NCBI RefSeq assembly: GCF_004138215.1
Contig: NZ_RYYS01000105.1
Location: forward strand, 1 to 40,228
DNA: 40,228 bases
Direction of reading: 5' to 3'
From: Anaerophilus nitritigenes
GTDB lineage: Bacteria; Bacillota; Clostridia; Peptostreptococcales; Thermotaleaceae
The translations under genes were made by a program, and so were the position numbers. Within the stretch, counting starts at the first letter, position 1. Every line of letters begins with the position of its first letter. A model generated the notes under the pieces. The model saw only the letters and a program-made list of their open reading frames with translations. It made no database searches and had not been told where the DNA came from. Shown here one piece after another: positions 8,911-17,092 of this stretch.

Positions 8911-9864
8911 ATGAGTGAAACTGTGAAAGATGAAAAAGAAAAGCTAAAAGAAATAGTGAAATCTAAGATTAAGGATAATTATAAAAATATGGAAAGGGTT
9001 ATTTGTGGAGAGCTGGAAATGGCTTCAAAACATCCAGGAATAACAGGACATTGTAGAGAAGAATATTGGATAGGTTTTTTTAGAAAAATAATTCCACAAA
9101 AATTTACATTAGAAACAGGGGTTATGATTATTGATTCTAAAGGAAATGTTTCTAATGAAGTAGATATAGTAGTATTTGATAATCAGTACACACCTTATTT
9201 ATTCAACTATGGTAGCTTGAAATTTATTCCTATTGAAGCAGTTTCGATAGTTATAGAGTGTAAAAGCACTAGTTGGACACAAGGAGGATTGGAAAATTGG
9301 AGTGAGTCAATTGATGAGTTAGAGGCTGTGCCGATAGGTATATCAAGAATGGTTAATGGATATATAATTGGATTAACTAATAAATCACAACAAAGAACTA
9401 GACCAATTAAAATATTAGCTAGTATTCGTAAAAATGCTGAGAATCAAACAATTGAAAATATAAATAAACATTTTGATATTTTGATTTATGAAAGCAAAGA
9501 AAAAGATAACGTTAGTTTAAAGGTCAATATCCCTAATAAAGATAAAAGTTTAGGTTGGTGGGGATCAAGATTGAATAATAATACTTCTAGTGATGAAGAT
9601 GAAGGGTTGGTATTAGAAAATGCAAAAAAGAATGAATATAATAAGCTAAGAGAAAACCAATATAATAATTATATTGATGTTGACGATAACAATGAAAAAG
9701 ATAAAGTAATATTAAAGAATACTTTAGAATCCCTTAAAATTGAAAACAATCCATTATTATCTTTAAATTTTCAACTGAATCAACTACTTATGCTTATTAA
9801 TAATCCTATGCTATTTCCTCATTTTGCATATGCAAATTTTTTAAAAGAAGAATCAAAGGAATAG
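8911..9864 (+). CDS. DUF6602-like PD-(D/E)XK nuclease in the cas operon
   Basis: This 317-residue protein carries a restriction-endonuclease-like core: GHCREEYWIGFFRKIIP (46-62), LETGVMIIDSKGNVSNEVDIVVFD (67-90) with D85, then PIEAVSIVIECKST (107-120) giving E116-x-K118. This order (an E-containing helix, G-V-hydrophobic-D-x(2)-G-x(2)-S, VDIV, then E-x-K) matches the DUF6602 nuclease-like family. The C-terminal 140 residues are charged (SSDEDEG at about 227) and end in a hydrophobic helix (LLSLNFQLNQLLMLI). No CARF, SAVED or other nucleotide sensor is recognisable. It is the last gene before the operon terminator, 37 bp after the large RAMP, with ribosome binding site AAGGAGAT. It is plausibly the effector or accessory nuclease. 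Confidence 0.72.
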   Translation: MSETVKDEKEKLKEIVKSKIKDNYKNMERVICGELEMASKHPGITGHCREEYWIGFFRKIIPQKFTLETGVMIIDSKGNVSNEVDIVVFDNQYTPYLFNYGSLKFIPIEAVSIVIECKSTSWTQGGLENWSESIDELEAVPIGISRMVNGYIIGLTNKSQQRTRPIKILASIRKNAENQTIENINKHFDILIYESKEKDNVSLKVNIPNKDKSLGWWGSRLNNNTSSDEDEGLVLENAKKNEYNKLRENQYNNYIDVDDNNEKDKVILKNTLESLKIENNPLLSLNFQLNQLLMLINNPMLFPHFAYANFLKEESKE

Positions 9865-9889
9865 ACATACTAACTGTATAATATAAATC

Positions 9890-9929
9890 AAAACAGCAAT
9901 AGGTACACATATGCACCTGTTGCTGTTTT
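9890..9929 (+). terminator. terminator of the cas operon
   Basis: A 15-bp stem (9890-9904 with 9915-9929, one U-G pair) encloses a 10-nt loop and runs into T-rich sequence. Confidence 0.85.
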
Positions 9930-10157
9930 ATATAGGTGTAAATTTAAAAATTGTTCAAGTAAAATCTTTTAAAGTATAAATTTTACCAGACAACTATGTA
10001 TTATTTTTGATATAAATATTAGTGTTTGCAATAGATTGTATATATTTTTAAAGATAAAAATTATATAATGAAAATTAGCTGGTAAATTTTTTGTGAAGTA
10101 TTGAAAAATGGCTACTTATAGTGTATACTGATTTAAAGAAACAGCTATTTTACTAGC
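9930..10157 (+). other. leader region of CRISPR array 2
   Basis: These 228 AT-rich bp lie between the cas terminator and the first perfect repeat. No ORF is visible. The region contains the array promoter. First repeats are perfect and the last is degenerate, so this is the leader end. Confidence 0.7.
10101..10129 (+). promoter_or_regulatory. promoter of CRISPR array 2
   Basis: TTGAAA (10101-10106), a 17-bp spacer and TATACT (10124-10129) form a near-consensus sigma-A promoter. The first repeat starts 28 bp after the -10 box, so transcription would begin just before the array. Confidence 0.75.
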
Positions 10158-10514
10158 ATTTAACCTAAACATGAGATGTATTGAAACTCAAATAATGATA
10201 CCCAATATCATTCCACTTGTTAAATTTAACCTAAACATGAGATGTATTGAAACTACAACTAAGATATTATGAAAATTACACAATAAAATTTAACCTAAAC
10301 ATGAGATGTATTGAAACTAAATTGGTATGACTTGTTGTGCTGGAATAATTACAATTTAACCTAAACATGAGATGTATTGAAACATGCTCTTAAAATGCTC
10401 TCTCTATAATGCTCAGTTATTTAACCTAAACATGAGATGTATTGAAACTTTATTCTAGTATTTTGATTGATAGCTTTTGCCAAAATTTAACCTAAACATG
10501 AGATGTATTGAAAT
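10158..10514 (+). CRISPR. CRISPR array 2: six repeats, five spacers
   Basis: The 30-bp repeats are at 10158-10187, 10224-10253, 10288-10317, 10354-10383, 10419-10448 and 10485-10514. The spacers are 36, 34, 36, 35 and 36 bp. The first five repeats are identical to each other and to the first repeat of array 1. The last ends in T instead of C, marking the trailer end. The ATTGAAAC handle shows + strand transcription. The array is followed at once by a strong hairpin terminator. Confidence 0.98.
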
Positions 10515-10520
10515 GACTGC

Positions 10521-10557
10521 AAAATATAAAGACCCTAAAATAGGGTCTTTATATTTT
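10521..10557. terminator. bidirectional terminator between array 2 and the next gene
   Basis: A perfect 17-bp stem (10521-10537 with 10541-10557) with a 3-nt loop has an A-run before it and T-run after it. It can end both the array transcript (+) and the convergent gene at 10604-10993 (-). Confidence 0.88.
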
Positions 10558-10603
10558 TATCTATTATAATGAGGAGAGAGGGATTATAAAATATGAAAAA
10601 TTT

Positions 10604-10993
10604 TTAATAGAAGTAAGGTCTACGCCAAATTGCAGCTAATGTTAAAAACCATAATAAAAGGCTACTACCTCCATAAAAATATTGTCCTGTTACTTCTTTT
10701 TTCATTTGAGGAGGTTTTGGAGAATTTAAGATTCTTCTTACTGTTTCGATTCTTCCTAGGTGTTCTTTTTCTACAAAGCCTTGCATTTTTTCTACAAGCT
10801 CTAAATTTTTTATATGTTGACTTAATAAGTCATCAGATACTTGATTTTTTACCATATCTATTTCTCTAAAAATAGCTCGATCTGGAAGATTACCGTATTT
10901 TTCCATGAAATTATCAAATTCTTTCATTTGTTCATCTGTTAAAACAAATTGATTCATCATTTGAGGAATATTGTTATTATAATTTCTTCTCAT
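10604..10993 (-). CDS. hypothetical small protein with C-terminal membrane segment
   Basis: This 129-residue protein is not recognised. ATG 10993 is chosen because AAAGGAGGTGA lies at ideal spacing before it; an upstream ATG at 11020 would add nine residues but has no ribosome binding site. The N-terminus is Asn-rich (RRNYNNNIPQMMNQ), the middle (about 18-90) is a charged, probably helical region, and residues 109-122 (GSSLLLWFLTLAAI) form one hydrophobic segment followed by WRRPYFY. It may be a tail-anchored protein. Asn-rich starts of this kind are common in spore-associated proteins, but nothing here proves that role. It is a single-gene unit. Confidence 0.75.
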   Translation of the reverse strand: MRRNYNNNIPQMMNQFVLTDEQMKEFDNFMEKYGNLPDRAIFREIDMVKNQVSDDLLSQHIKNLELVEKMQGFVEKEHLGRIETVRRILNSPKPPQMKKEVTGQYFYGGSSLLLWFLTLAAIWRRPYFY

Positions 10994-11067
10994 GGATAAG
11001 TCACCTCCTTTGCAATACATACTATGTCCAAATTTTAAAAAGGTTCCAAGAAATAAAAAATATTACC

Positions 11068-11097
11068 TTGACAACATTGTCATATTATAGTTAAAAT
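11068..11097 (+). promoter_or_regulatory. candidate promoter of T-box/ileS
   Basis: A perfect TTGACA (11068-11073) is followed after 18 bp by TAAAAT (11092-11097), just before the T-box leader. Confidence 0.55.
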
Positions 11098-11126
11098 AGA
11101 ATATAAAAATAGAAGAATATAAAAAC

Positions 11127-11355
11127 AGTGAAGAGAAGAGTAGTAAAAAAGATCCATCTACAGAGAATTAATCATTTGGTGAGAGATTATTATGGTATTT
11201 TTTATGAAAATCATCTCGGAGTTAAAAATCTGAAAACAATAGTAAGATTTTTCGCAGACATGCGTTATGATGTATCAAGTGATGAGACTTTTGTCTTATA
11301 ACTAGGGTGGTACCACGGATTATTCGTCCCTAAGCATATGCTTAGGGACTTTTTG
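11127..11355 (+). promoter_or_regulatory. T-box riboswitch of ileS, with terminator
   Basis: The conserved T-box sequence AGGGTGGTACCACG is at 11304-11317. It is followed by a terminator with a perfect palindromic stem (11326-11349) and T-run. Stem I contains an AUC triplet at 11210-11212 in the context GAAA-AUC-ATCTCGG, the expected specifier for isoleucine. Uncharged tRNA-Ile would bind the T-box and favour readthrough into ileS, 32 bp downstream. The 5' boundary is approximate. Confidence 0.93.
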
Positions 11356-11386
11356 TATAAAAAGATAAAAGAGAGGATGACGATAC

Positions 11387-14300
11387 ATGGAGAAATTTAA
11401 AGCTTTATCTGATTTATCTATTGCAGATGTTCAAAATAATATTTCTAATGATTGGGACACACAAGATATTCTTCATAAATGTGTAGAGACAAGAAAAGAA
11501 GGTAAGCCTTTTATATTTTATGAAGGACCTCCTACTGCAAATGGAAAACCTGGGATTCACCATGTCATTGCAAGAACGTTAAAGGATTCAGTATGTAGAT
11601 ATAAAACAATGACAGGTCATCAAGTAAAAAGAAAAGCAGGATGGGATACTCATGGACTTCCTGTAGAAATTGAAGTAGAAAAGCAATTGAATTTGTCTAA
11701 CAAACAAGAAATTGAAAACTATGGAATAGATAAATTTAACGAAAAATGTAGAGAATCTGTATTTTCTTATGAAAGACAATGGAGAGAAATGACAAGAAGA
11801 ATGGGATATATGATTGATTTAGACAATCCATATATTACTCTTGATAATAATTATATTGAATCTGTATGGTGGATTTTAAATAAATTTTTTAAAGAAGATT
11901 ATATTTATGAAGGACATAAAATATTACCATATTGTCCTAGATGTGGAACAGGACTTGCTTCTCATGAAGTAGCACAAGGATATAAGGAAATAAAGTCTAA
12001 TACTGTTATTGTTGCATTTAAAAGAAAAGATCAAGATGAATATTTCTTAGTATGGACAACTACTCCATGGACACTAGCTTCAAATGTAGCATTAGCTGTT
12101 CATCCAGAAGAGACTTATTTAAAAGTAAGATCACAAGGAAATATTTATTATGTAGTTAGTCAGCTTGCAAACAAAGTATTAGGAGAAGACTATGAAGTAC
12201 TTGAAAAATTAAAAGGAAAAGATTTAGAGCATATAGAGTATGAGCAATTAATGCCTTTTGTAGAGCCAGATAAAAAAGCATTTTTTGTAACTGTAGCAGA
12301 TTATGTTACTACAGATGATGGAACAGGTATTGTTCATATTGCACCAGCCTTTGGGGAAGATGATTATCAAGTAGGAAGAAAATACAACCTTCCAGTAATC
12401 CAACCTGTTGATGAAAGTGGTAAATATACAACGACTCCTTGGGAAGGAAAATTCGTAATGGACCCTGAGGTGGATGTAGATATTATCAAATGGCTTCATG
12501 CTGAAGGTAAATTATTTAAAAAAGAAAAAGTAGCTCATAACTATCCTCATTGTTGGAGATGTTCTACACCTCTTTTATATTATGCAAAACCAAGCTGGTA
12601 TATAGAGATGACAAAGTTAAAGGATCAATTAATTGAAAATAATAATACAGTGAATTGGTATCCTGATTATGTGGGGGAAAAAAGATTTGGAAACTGGCTA
12701 GATAACTTAAATGACTGGGCATTGTCTAGAAATAGATATTGGGGAACACCTCTTAATATTTGGAGATGTGAATGTGGACACACTACATCTGTTGGATCAA
12801 GAAAAGAACTAGTAGAAAAAGCAATAGAAAATATTGATGAGTCTATAGAACTACACAGACCATATGTAGATGATGTTCATTTAAAATGTGAAAAATGTGA
12901 AGGTACTATGACTAGAGTATCAGAAGTAATTGACTGTTGGTTTGACAGTGGTGCTATGCCTTATGCACAACAACATTATCCGTTTGAAAACAAAGAAATC
13001 TTTGATGAAGAATTATTCCCAGCAGATTATATTTGCGAAGGAATTGACCAAACTCGTGGATGGTTCTATTCACTGCTTGCTATTTCTACTTTTGTCAAAG
13101 GAAAAGCTCCATACAAAAATGTATTGGTAAACAACTTAATCCTTGACAAAGAAGGAAGAAAGATGTCCAAATCTAAAGGAAATACAGTAGATCCATTTAA
13201 ATTATTCGATCAATATGGAGCAGATGTATTAAGATGGTACCTACTTTATGTATCTCCTGCTTGGACACCAACAAGATTTGATGAAGATGGACTAAAAGAA
13301 GTGCAAAGTAAATTTTTCGGAACCATTAAAAATGTATATAACTTCTTTACTCTTTATGCAAATACAGATGAAATTAATCCAAAAGAATTCTTTGTACCTT
13401 ATGAAAAACGTCCTGAACTAGATAGATGGATTTTATCTAAGTATAATAATGTAATTAAAGGTGTGAAAGCTGAATTAGGTGAGTTTGATTTAACAAAAGC
13501 AGTAAGAAAAATTCAAGAATTTGTAAGTGAAGATTTATCAAATTGGTATATTAGACGTTCTCGTAGACGTTTTTGGGATACTGAGCTTTCAGAAGATAAA
13601 AAGGCGGTATACAATACGACTTATGAAATTTTAGTAGGAATTTCAAAAATGATTGCACCGTTTGCACCATTTTTATCAGAAGAAATGTATAAAAATTTAA
13701 CAAGAGAAGTTTCTGTACATCTTGCATATTATCCTGAAGTTAGTGAAGAGCTAATTGATGAAAAAGTGGAAAAAAGAATGGATTTAGTAAGAGATTTAGT
13801 AGGCTTAGGACGTGCAGCAAGAGAGAAAGAAAAAATAAAGGTACGTCAACCAATACAAAAGATTATGATTGATGGTAAATATGAAAATTTAATTGGCGAT
13901 TTGGTGCCTTTAATACAAGAAGAATTAAATGTAAAAGATGTAGTATTTGAAAAAGAATTAAATCAATATATGAATTATAGTTTAAAACCAAACTTCAAAG
14001 TAGCAGGACCAATTTTTGGAGCAAAAATAAAGCTTTTAGGAAAGGCATTAGGCCAAATGGATGCTTCAGTAGTTGTACCAAAGCTTGAAGGGGGAGAGAC
14101 TATAGAGGCTATAGTAGATGGAGAAACATTAGAAATTACAAAAGAGCATGTATTAATTACTATAGCTGCAAAGACAGGCTTTACAGTTGAAATGATGAAC
14201 AATCTATTTGTAATACTAGATACAACACTTACTAAAGAATTAATAGATGAAGGATATGCAAGAGAGTTTATTTCAAAGGTACAACAAATGAGAAAAAATA

Positions 14301-14494
14301 ATGGCTATCAGATGATGGACAAAATTAATATCTTCTTTGATGGAGATGAAGAAATTTCTGATGCTATAAAATTGCACACAGACTATATTATGAGTGAGAC
14401 ATTAGCAGAAAAAATTGAGAAAGTGTCAGATGAAACTTTTGAAAAACAAAACTTAAATGGTCATGATACAGGAATGAAATTAGAAAGAATATAA
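11387..14494 (+). CDS. ileS: isoleucyl-tRNA synthetase, type 2
   Basis: This class Ia synthetase attaches isoleucine to tRNA-Ile. It has 1035 residues, the usual size of the IleS2 group and longer than most bacterial IleS1 proteins. GPPTANGKPGIHH (47-59) is the HIGH-motif region, and KMSKSKGN (about 591) is the ATP-binding KMSKS loop. CPRCGTG and CWRCSTP are zinc-knuckle-like pairs, and GIDQTRGWFYSLL is characteristic of the family. The editing domain and the anticodon-binding C-terminal region are present. ATG 11387 follows GAGAGGATG. Expression is controlled by the upstream isoleucine T-box. IleS2 enzymes are typically insensitive to mupirocin; that this one is, is inference. Confidence 0.97.
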   Translation: MEKFKALSDLSIADVQNNISNDWDTQDILHKCVETRKEGKPFIFYEGPPTANGKPGIHHVIARTLKDSVCRYKTMTGHQVKRKAGWDTHGLPVEIEVEKQLNLSNKQEIENYGIDKFNEKCRESVFSYERQWREMTRRMGYMIDLDNPYITLDNNYIESVWWILNKFFKEDYIYEGHKILPYCPRCGTGLASHEVAQGYKEIKSNTVIVAFKRKDQDEYFLVWTTTPWTLASNVALAVHPEETYLKVRSQGNIYYVVSQLANKVLGEDYEVLEKLKGKDLEHIEYEQLMPFVEPDKKAFFVTVADYVTTDDGTGIVHIAPAFGEDDYQVGRKYNLPVIQPVDESGKYTTTPWEGKFVMDPEVDVDIIKWLHAEGKLFKKEKVAHNYPHCWRCSTPLLYYAKPSWYIEMTKLKDQLIENNNTVNWYPDYVGEKRFGNWLDNLNDWALSRNRYWGTPLNIWRCECGHTTSVGSRKELVEKAIENIDESIELHRPYVDDVHLKCEKCEGTMTRVSEVIDCWFDSGAMPYAQQHYPFENKEIFDEELFPADYICEGIDQTRGWFYSLLAISTFVKGKAPYKNVLVNNLILDKEGRKMSKSKGNTVDPFKLFDQYGADVLRWYLLYVSPAWTPTRFDEDGLKEVQSKFFGTIKNVYNFFTLYANTDEINPKEFFVPYEKRPELDRWILSKYNNVIKGVKAELGEFDLTKAVRKIQEFVSEDLSNWYIRRSRRRFWDTELSEDKKAVYNTTYEILVGISKMIAPFAPFLSEEMYKNLTREVSVHLAYYPEVSEELIDEKVEKRMDLVRDLVGLGRAAREKEKIKVRQPIQKIMIDGKYENLIGDLVPLIQEELNVKDVVFEKELNQYMNYSLKPNFKVAGPIFGAKIKLLGKALGQMDASVVVPKLEGGETIEAIVDGETLEITKEHVLITIAAKTGFTVEMMNNLFVILDTTLTKELIDEGYAREFISKVQQMRKNNGYQMMDKINIFFDGDEEISDAIKLHTDYIMSETLAEKIEKVSDETFEKQNLNGHDTGMKLERI

Positions 14495-14495
14495 T

Positions 14496-14523
14496 AAAAA
14501 ATCAGCCTTAAGGCTGATTTTTT
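14496..14523 (+). terminator. terminator of ileS
   Basis: A perfect 28-bp palindrome (14-bp arms, no unpaired loop bases beyond the turn) ends in a T-run directly after the stop codon. Confidence 0.88.
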
Positions 14524-14609
14524 ATTATATAGTTTGAGTCATTAGATTGTAGAACGATTTTCATTATGGTAAAATATTTGGAAATAAGGAAGTGATATTG
14601 GGGGATATT

Positions 14610-16334
14610 ATGTGTGAAATCAATGTAGAAAAAATGAGTAAAAAAATTAAAATTGCTCAAAAAATATTAGATAGTACAAAAGAAGGGATTGTCATTACAG
14701 ATATTAAAGGAAATATCAAGTGGGTTAATCCTGCATTTACAACGATTACAGGATATGAAAAAGAGGAAGTATTAGAAAAAAACCCACGTATATTAAAATC
14801 TCAAAGGCATGATTCATTATTTTATAAAAATATGTGGAAAAGTATTCTTCAAAAAGGTTTTTGGCAGAATGAAATCTGGAATAGAAGAAAAAATGGAGAA
14901 ACATATTTAGAGTGGTTGACTATATCATCTGTTTTAGATGATGAAGGGAAAATTATTTATTATATTTCTGTATTTCATGATTTGACAGAGTCCATGCTTC
15001 AAGAAGAATATATTAAGTATCAAGCAAATTATGATGCACTTACAGATCTTCCTAATAGATATCTCTTAAAAGATAGAATAGATCGTGGGATTACTCATGT
15101 TTGTAAAAAGAAAAAGATATTAGCTGTATTTTTTTTAGATGTGGATAGGTTTAAAAGAATTAATGAAACATTAGGACATTATATAGGAGATGTATTGATT
15201 CAAAAAATAGGAAAAAGATTAAAAGAATGTATGAATGAAGAAGATACAGTAGGAAGATTAGGTGGAGATGAGTTTATCATTATACTTGAAGAGGAAGAAA
15301 ATACTAAACAGATTATGAAAAAGGCACAAAAAATTTTAAAGATATTTGATGAACCTTTTTTACTAGATGGATATACAACTTATATTACAGCGAGTATGGG
15401 AATTAGTATTTATCCATCAGATGGAAAAGATGCAGATCATTTAATAAAAAATGCAGAGACGGCTATGTATAGAGCAAAAGCAAAAGGCAAAAATGGATAT
15501 CAACTCTATACAGCAAAGATGAATCAAAAGGCTTTAGAAAAGTTAACGATAGAAAATGATATGCATAAAGCATTAGAACGAAAAGAGTTTGTTCTGTATT
15601 ATCAACCTCAAGTAGAAGCTACTACAGGAAGAATAATAGGAGTAGAAGCTTTGATTCGATGGAACCATCCTCAAAAGGGAATGATTCCTCCAGGAGAGTT
15701 TATTTCTTTAGCAGAGGAAACAGGTTTTATTGTTCCATTAGGAGAATGGGTAATTTATGAAGCTTGTAGACAAGGTAGACTTTGGGAAGAAAAAGGATTA
15801 AAAGGAATACAAATATCAGTAAATCTTTCTCCTTTGCAATTTCAACAAAAGAATATTATAGAGAAAATAAAAAGTATATTAGAAAAAACGGGTATGAAGG
15901 CAGAAAATTTAGAAATAGAAATTACAGAAAGTGGTGCTATGATTAATCCAGATTTTACAATAGAGCTTTTGAAAGAAATGAAGAAAATGAATATAAAAGT
16001 TGCTATTGATGATTTTGGAACAGGATATTCTTCGTTGTCTTATTTTACTAAATTTCCTATAGATAAGATGAAGATAGATCAGTCGTTTATTAGAAATATA
16101 TGTAGTGATGATAGGAATAGGGCAATCGTCTTAGCCATTATAAACATTGCTAAAAGTCTTGGATTATCTTGTATTGCAGAAGGAGTAGAAACACAAGATG
16201 AACTTGATCTTTTAATAGAATATGAATGTGAACAAATACAAGGATATTTTTTTAGTCGTCCTATATCACCAACATCTTTTGAAGAATTATATGAAAATCC
16301 TAATTTTTTTTATAACGACTTTCTAAAAAAATAG
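14610..16334 (+). CDS. PAS-GGDEF-EAL cyclic-di-GMP protein
   Basis: This is a cytosolic signalling protein of 574 residues. A PAS domain (about 15-125; GIVITDIKGNIKWVNPAFTTITGY) with a PAC-like tail is followed by a GGDEF domain with intact GRLGGDEF and an EAL domain with intact EALIRW, EITES, DDFGTGYSS and EGVE motifs. Diguanylate cyclase and phosphodiesterase activities are therefore both possible; which dominates cannot be read from sequence. No transmembrane segment is present. I prefer ATG 14610, which follows TTGGGGGA; GTG 14592 would add six residues but has a poorly spaced ribosome site. The gene stands alone between two terminators. Confidence 0.93.
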   Translation: MCEINVEKMSKKIKIAQKILDSTKEGIVITDIKGNIKWVNPAFTTITGYEKEEVLEKNPRILKSQRHDSLFYKNMWKSILQKGFWQNEIWNRRKNGETYLEWLTISSVLDDEGKIIYYISVFHDLTESMLQEEYIKYQANYDALTDLPNRYLLKDRIDRGITHVCKKKKILAVFFLDVDRFKRINETLGHYIGDVLIQKIGKRLKECMNEEDTVGRLGGDEFIIILEEEENTKQIMKKAQKILKIFDEPFLLDGYTTYITASMGISIYPSDGKDADHLIKNAETAMYRAKAKGKNGYQLYTAKMNQKALEKLTIENDMHKALERKEFVLYYQPQVEATTGRIIGVEALIRWNHPQKGMIPPGEFISLAEETGFIVPLGEWVIYEACRQGRLWEEKGLKGIQISVNLSPLQFQQKNIIEKIKSILEKTGMKAENLEIEITESGAMINPDFTIELLKEMKKMNIKVAIDDFGTGYSSLSYFTKFPIDKMKIDQSFIRNICSDDRNRAIVLAIINIAKSLGLSCIAEGVETQDELDLLIEYECEQIQGYFFSRPISPTSFEELYENPNFFYNDFLKK

Positions 16335-16354
16335 TAGCATTAAGCTACTATTTT
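16328..16354. terminator. bidirectional terminator between convergent genes
   Basis: An 11-bp stem (16328-16338 with 16344-16354) lies across the stop codons of both convergent genes and has A and T runs on its two sides. Confidence 0.85.
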
Positions 16355-16988
16355 AATAAGAACTTTTATCTAATGCAGTTATGATTTGAAGAGGAGCTTT
16401 TTTGTTACCAAGACCTACGGCATATACAGTATAGTATCTATTTGGTCGTAGATTTTGATTAGGAGCTGTAAGAACTATTTTGTTGGTACCTGCTAATCTA
16501 AGTTGTAGAGTATGATTACCAGGAGATATGGAGAGATTGTTAGTAATGTCTCTAAAGTCTACGTTTCTAAATAGAATAGTTCCATCTCCTAATGTAAGAT
16601 CTACTTTAGGAGCATTAGGAGATAAATGAACAAATTTAATTTGTGTTTTCCCAGGGAGCATAGGAGATGCTGTATCAGGTATTACAAGAGGTTGAAGATC
16701 TCTTAAGGTTCCTGTAGCAGCAATTGTATAATTTTGATTAGGCATTACATCTATTACAGTATTAATCACAGGTGTATCTTTTTTTCCAGTAGGGAAAACT
16801 AAAATGGTATATCTTCCAGGAATGATAGATAAATAATTTGTAAACTCTTTATATTTAAGATTTTTTGCAATTAGTGCTCCATTGGCATATACATCTACAC
16901 CAGGAGCATCAGGAGATGCATGAAATACTCTTACATAGCTAGGAATAGGAGTGCTTTGATAGTACGGCATATAAGGATAATACATCAT
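16353..16988 (-). CDS. DUF4397 domain protein, two repeats
   Basis: This 211-residue protein begins with a Tyr/Pro-rich segment (MMYYPYMPYYQSTPIP) followed by two tandem beta-rich modules. Repeat 1, about 17-100, contains VRVFHASPDAPGVDVYANG; repeat 2, about 115-205, contains IKFVHLSPNAPKVDLTLGDG. The HASPDAPxVDVY signature identifies DUF4397. There is no signal peptide, which together with the Tyr/Pro-rich start and the neighbouring spore genes suggests a spore-surface or mother-cell protein (inference). The ribosome binding site AGAGGTGA precedes ATG 16988. The biochemical role of DUF4397 is not established. Confidence 0.9.
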   Translation of the reverse strand: MMYYPYMPYYQSTPIPSYVRVFHASPDAPGVDVYANGALIAKNLKYKEFTNYLSIIPGRYTILVFPTGKKDTPVINTVIDVMPNQNYTIAATGTLRDLQPLVIPDTASPMLPGKTQIKFVHLSPNAPKVDLTLGDGTILFRNVDFRDITNNLSISPGNHTLQLRLAGTNKIVLTAPNQNLRPNRYYTVYAVGLGNKKAPLQIITALDKSSY

Positions 16989-17054
16989 TATTGATCACCT
17001 CTTTTTCTATTTACCATATAAATATGAAAAAAATAACCATTGTGTGACAAAAGG

Positions 17055-17086
17055 ATAGACTACTTAGAAAAAGTAAAGTAGTCTAT
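17055..17086 (-). terminator. terminator of the gerQ-like gene
   Basis: An 11-bp perfect stem (17055-17065 with 17076-17086) is followed on the minus strand by a short T-run, just past the gerQ-like stop codon. Confidence 0.75.
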
Positions 17087-17092
17087 TTATAC

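Noticed and set aside
10630-10869. Plus-strand 79-codon frame
   Set aside because: Antisense of the well-supported minus-strand gene 10604-10993, which has an ideal ribosome site.
12248-12499. Minus-strand frame inside ileS
   Set aside because: ileS is intact with all motifs on the plus strand; the frame has no start signal.
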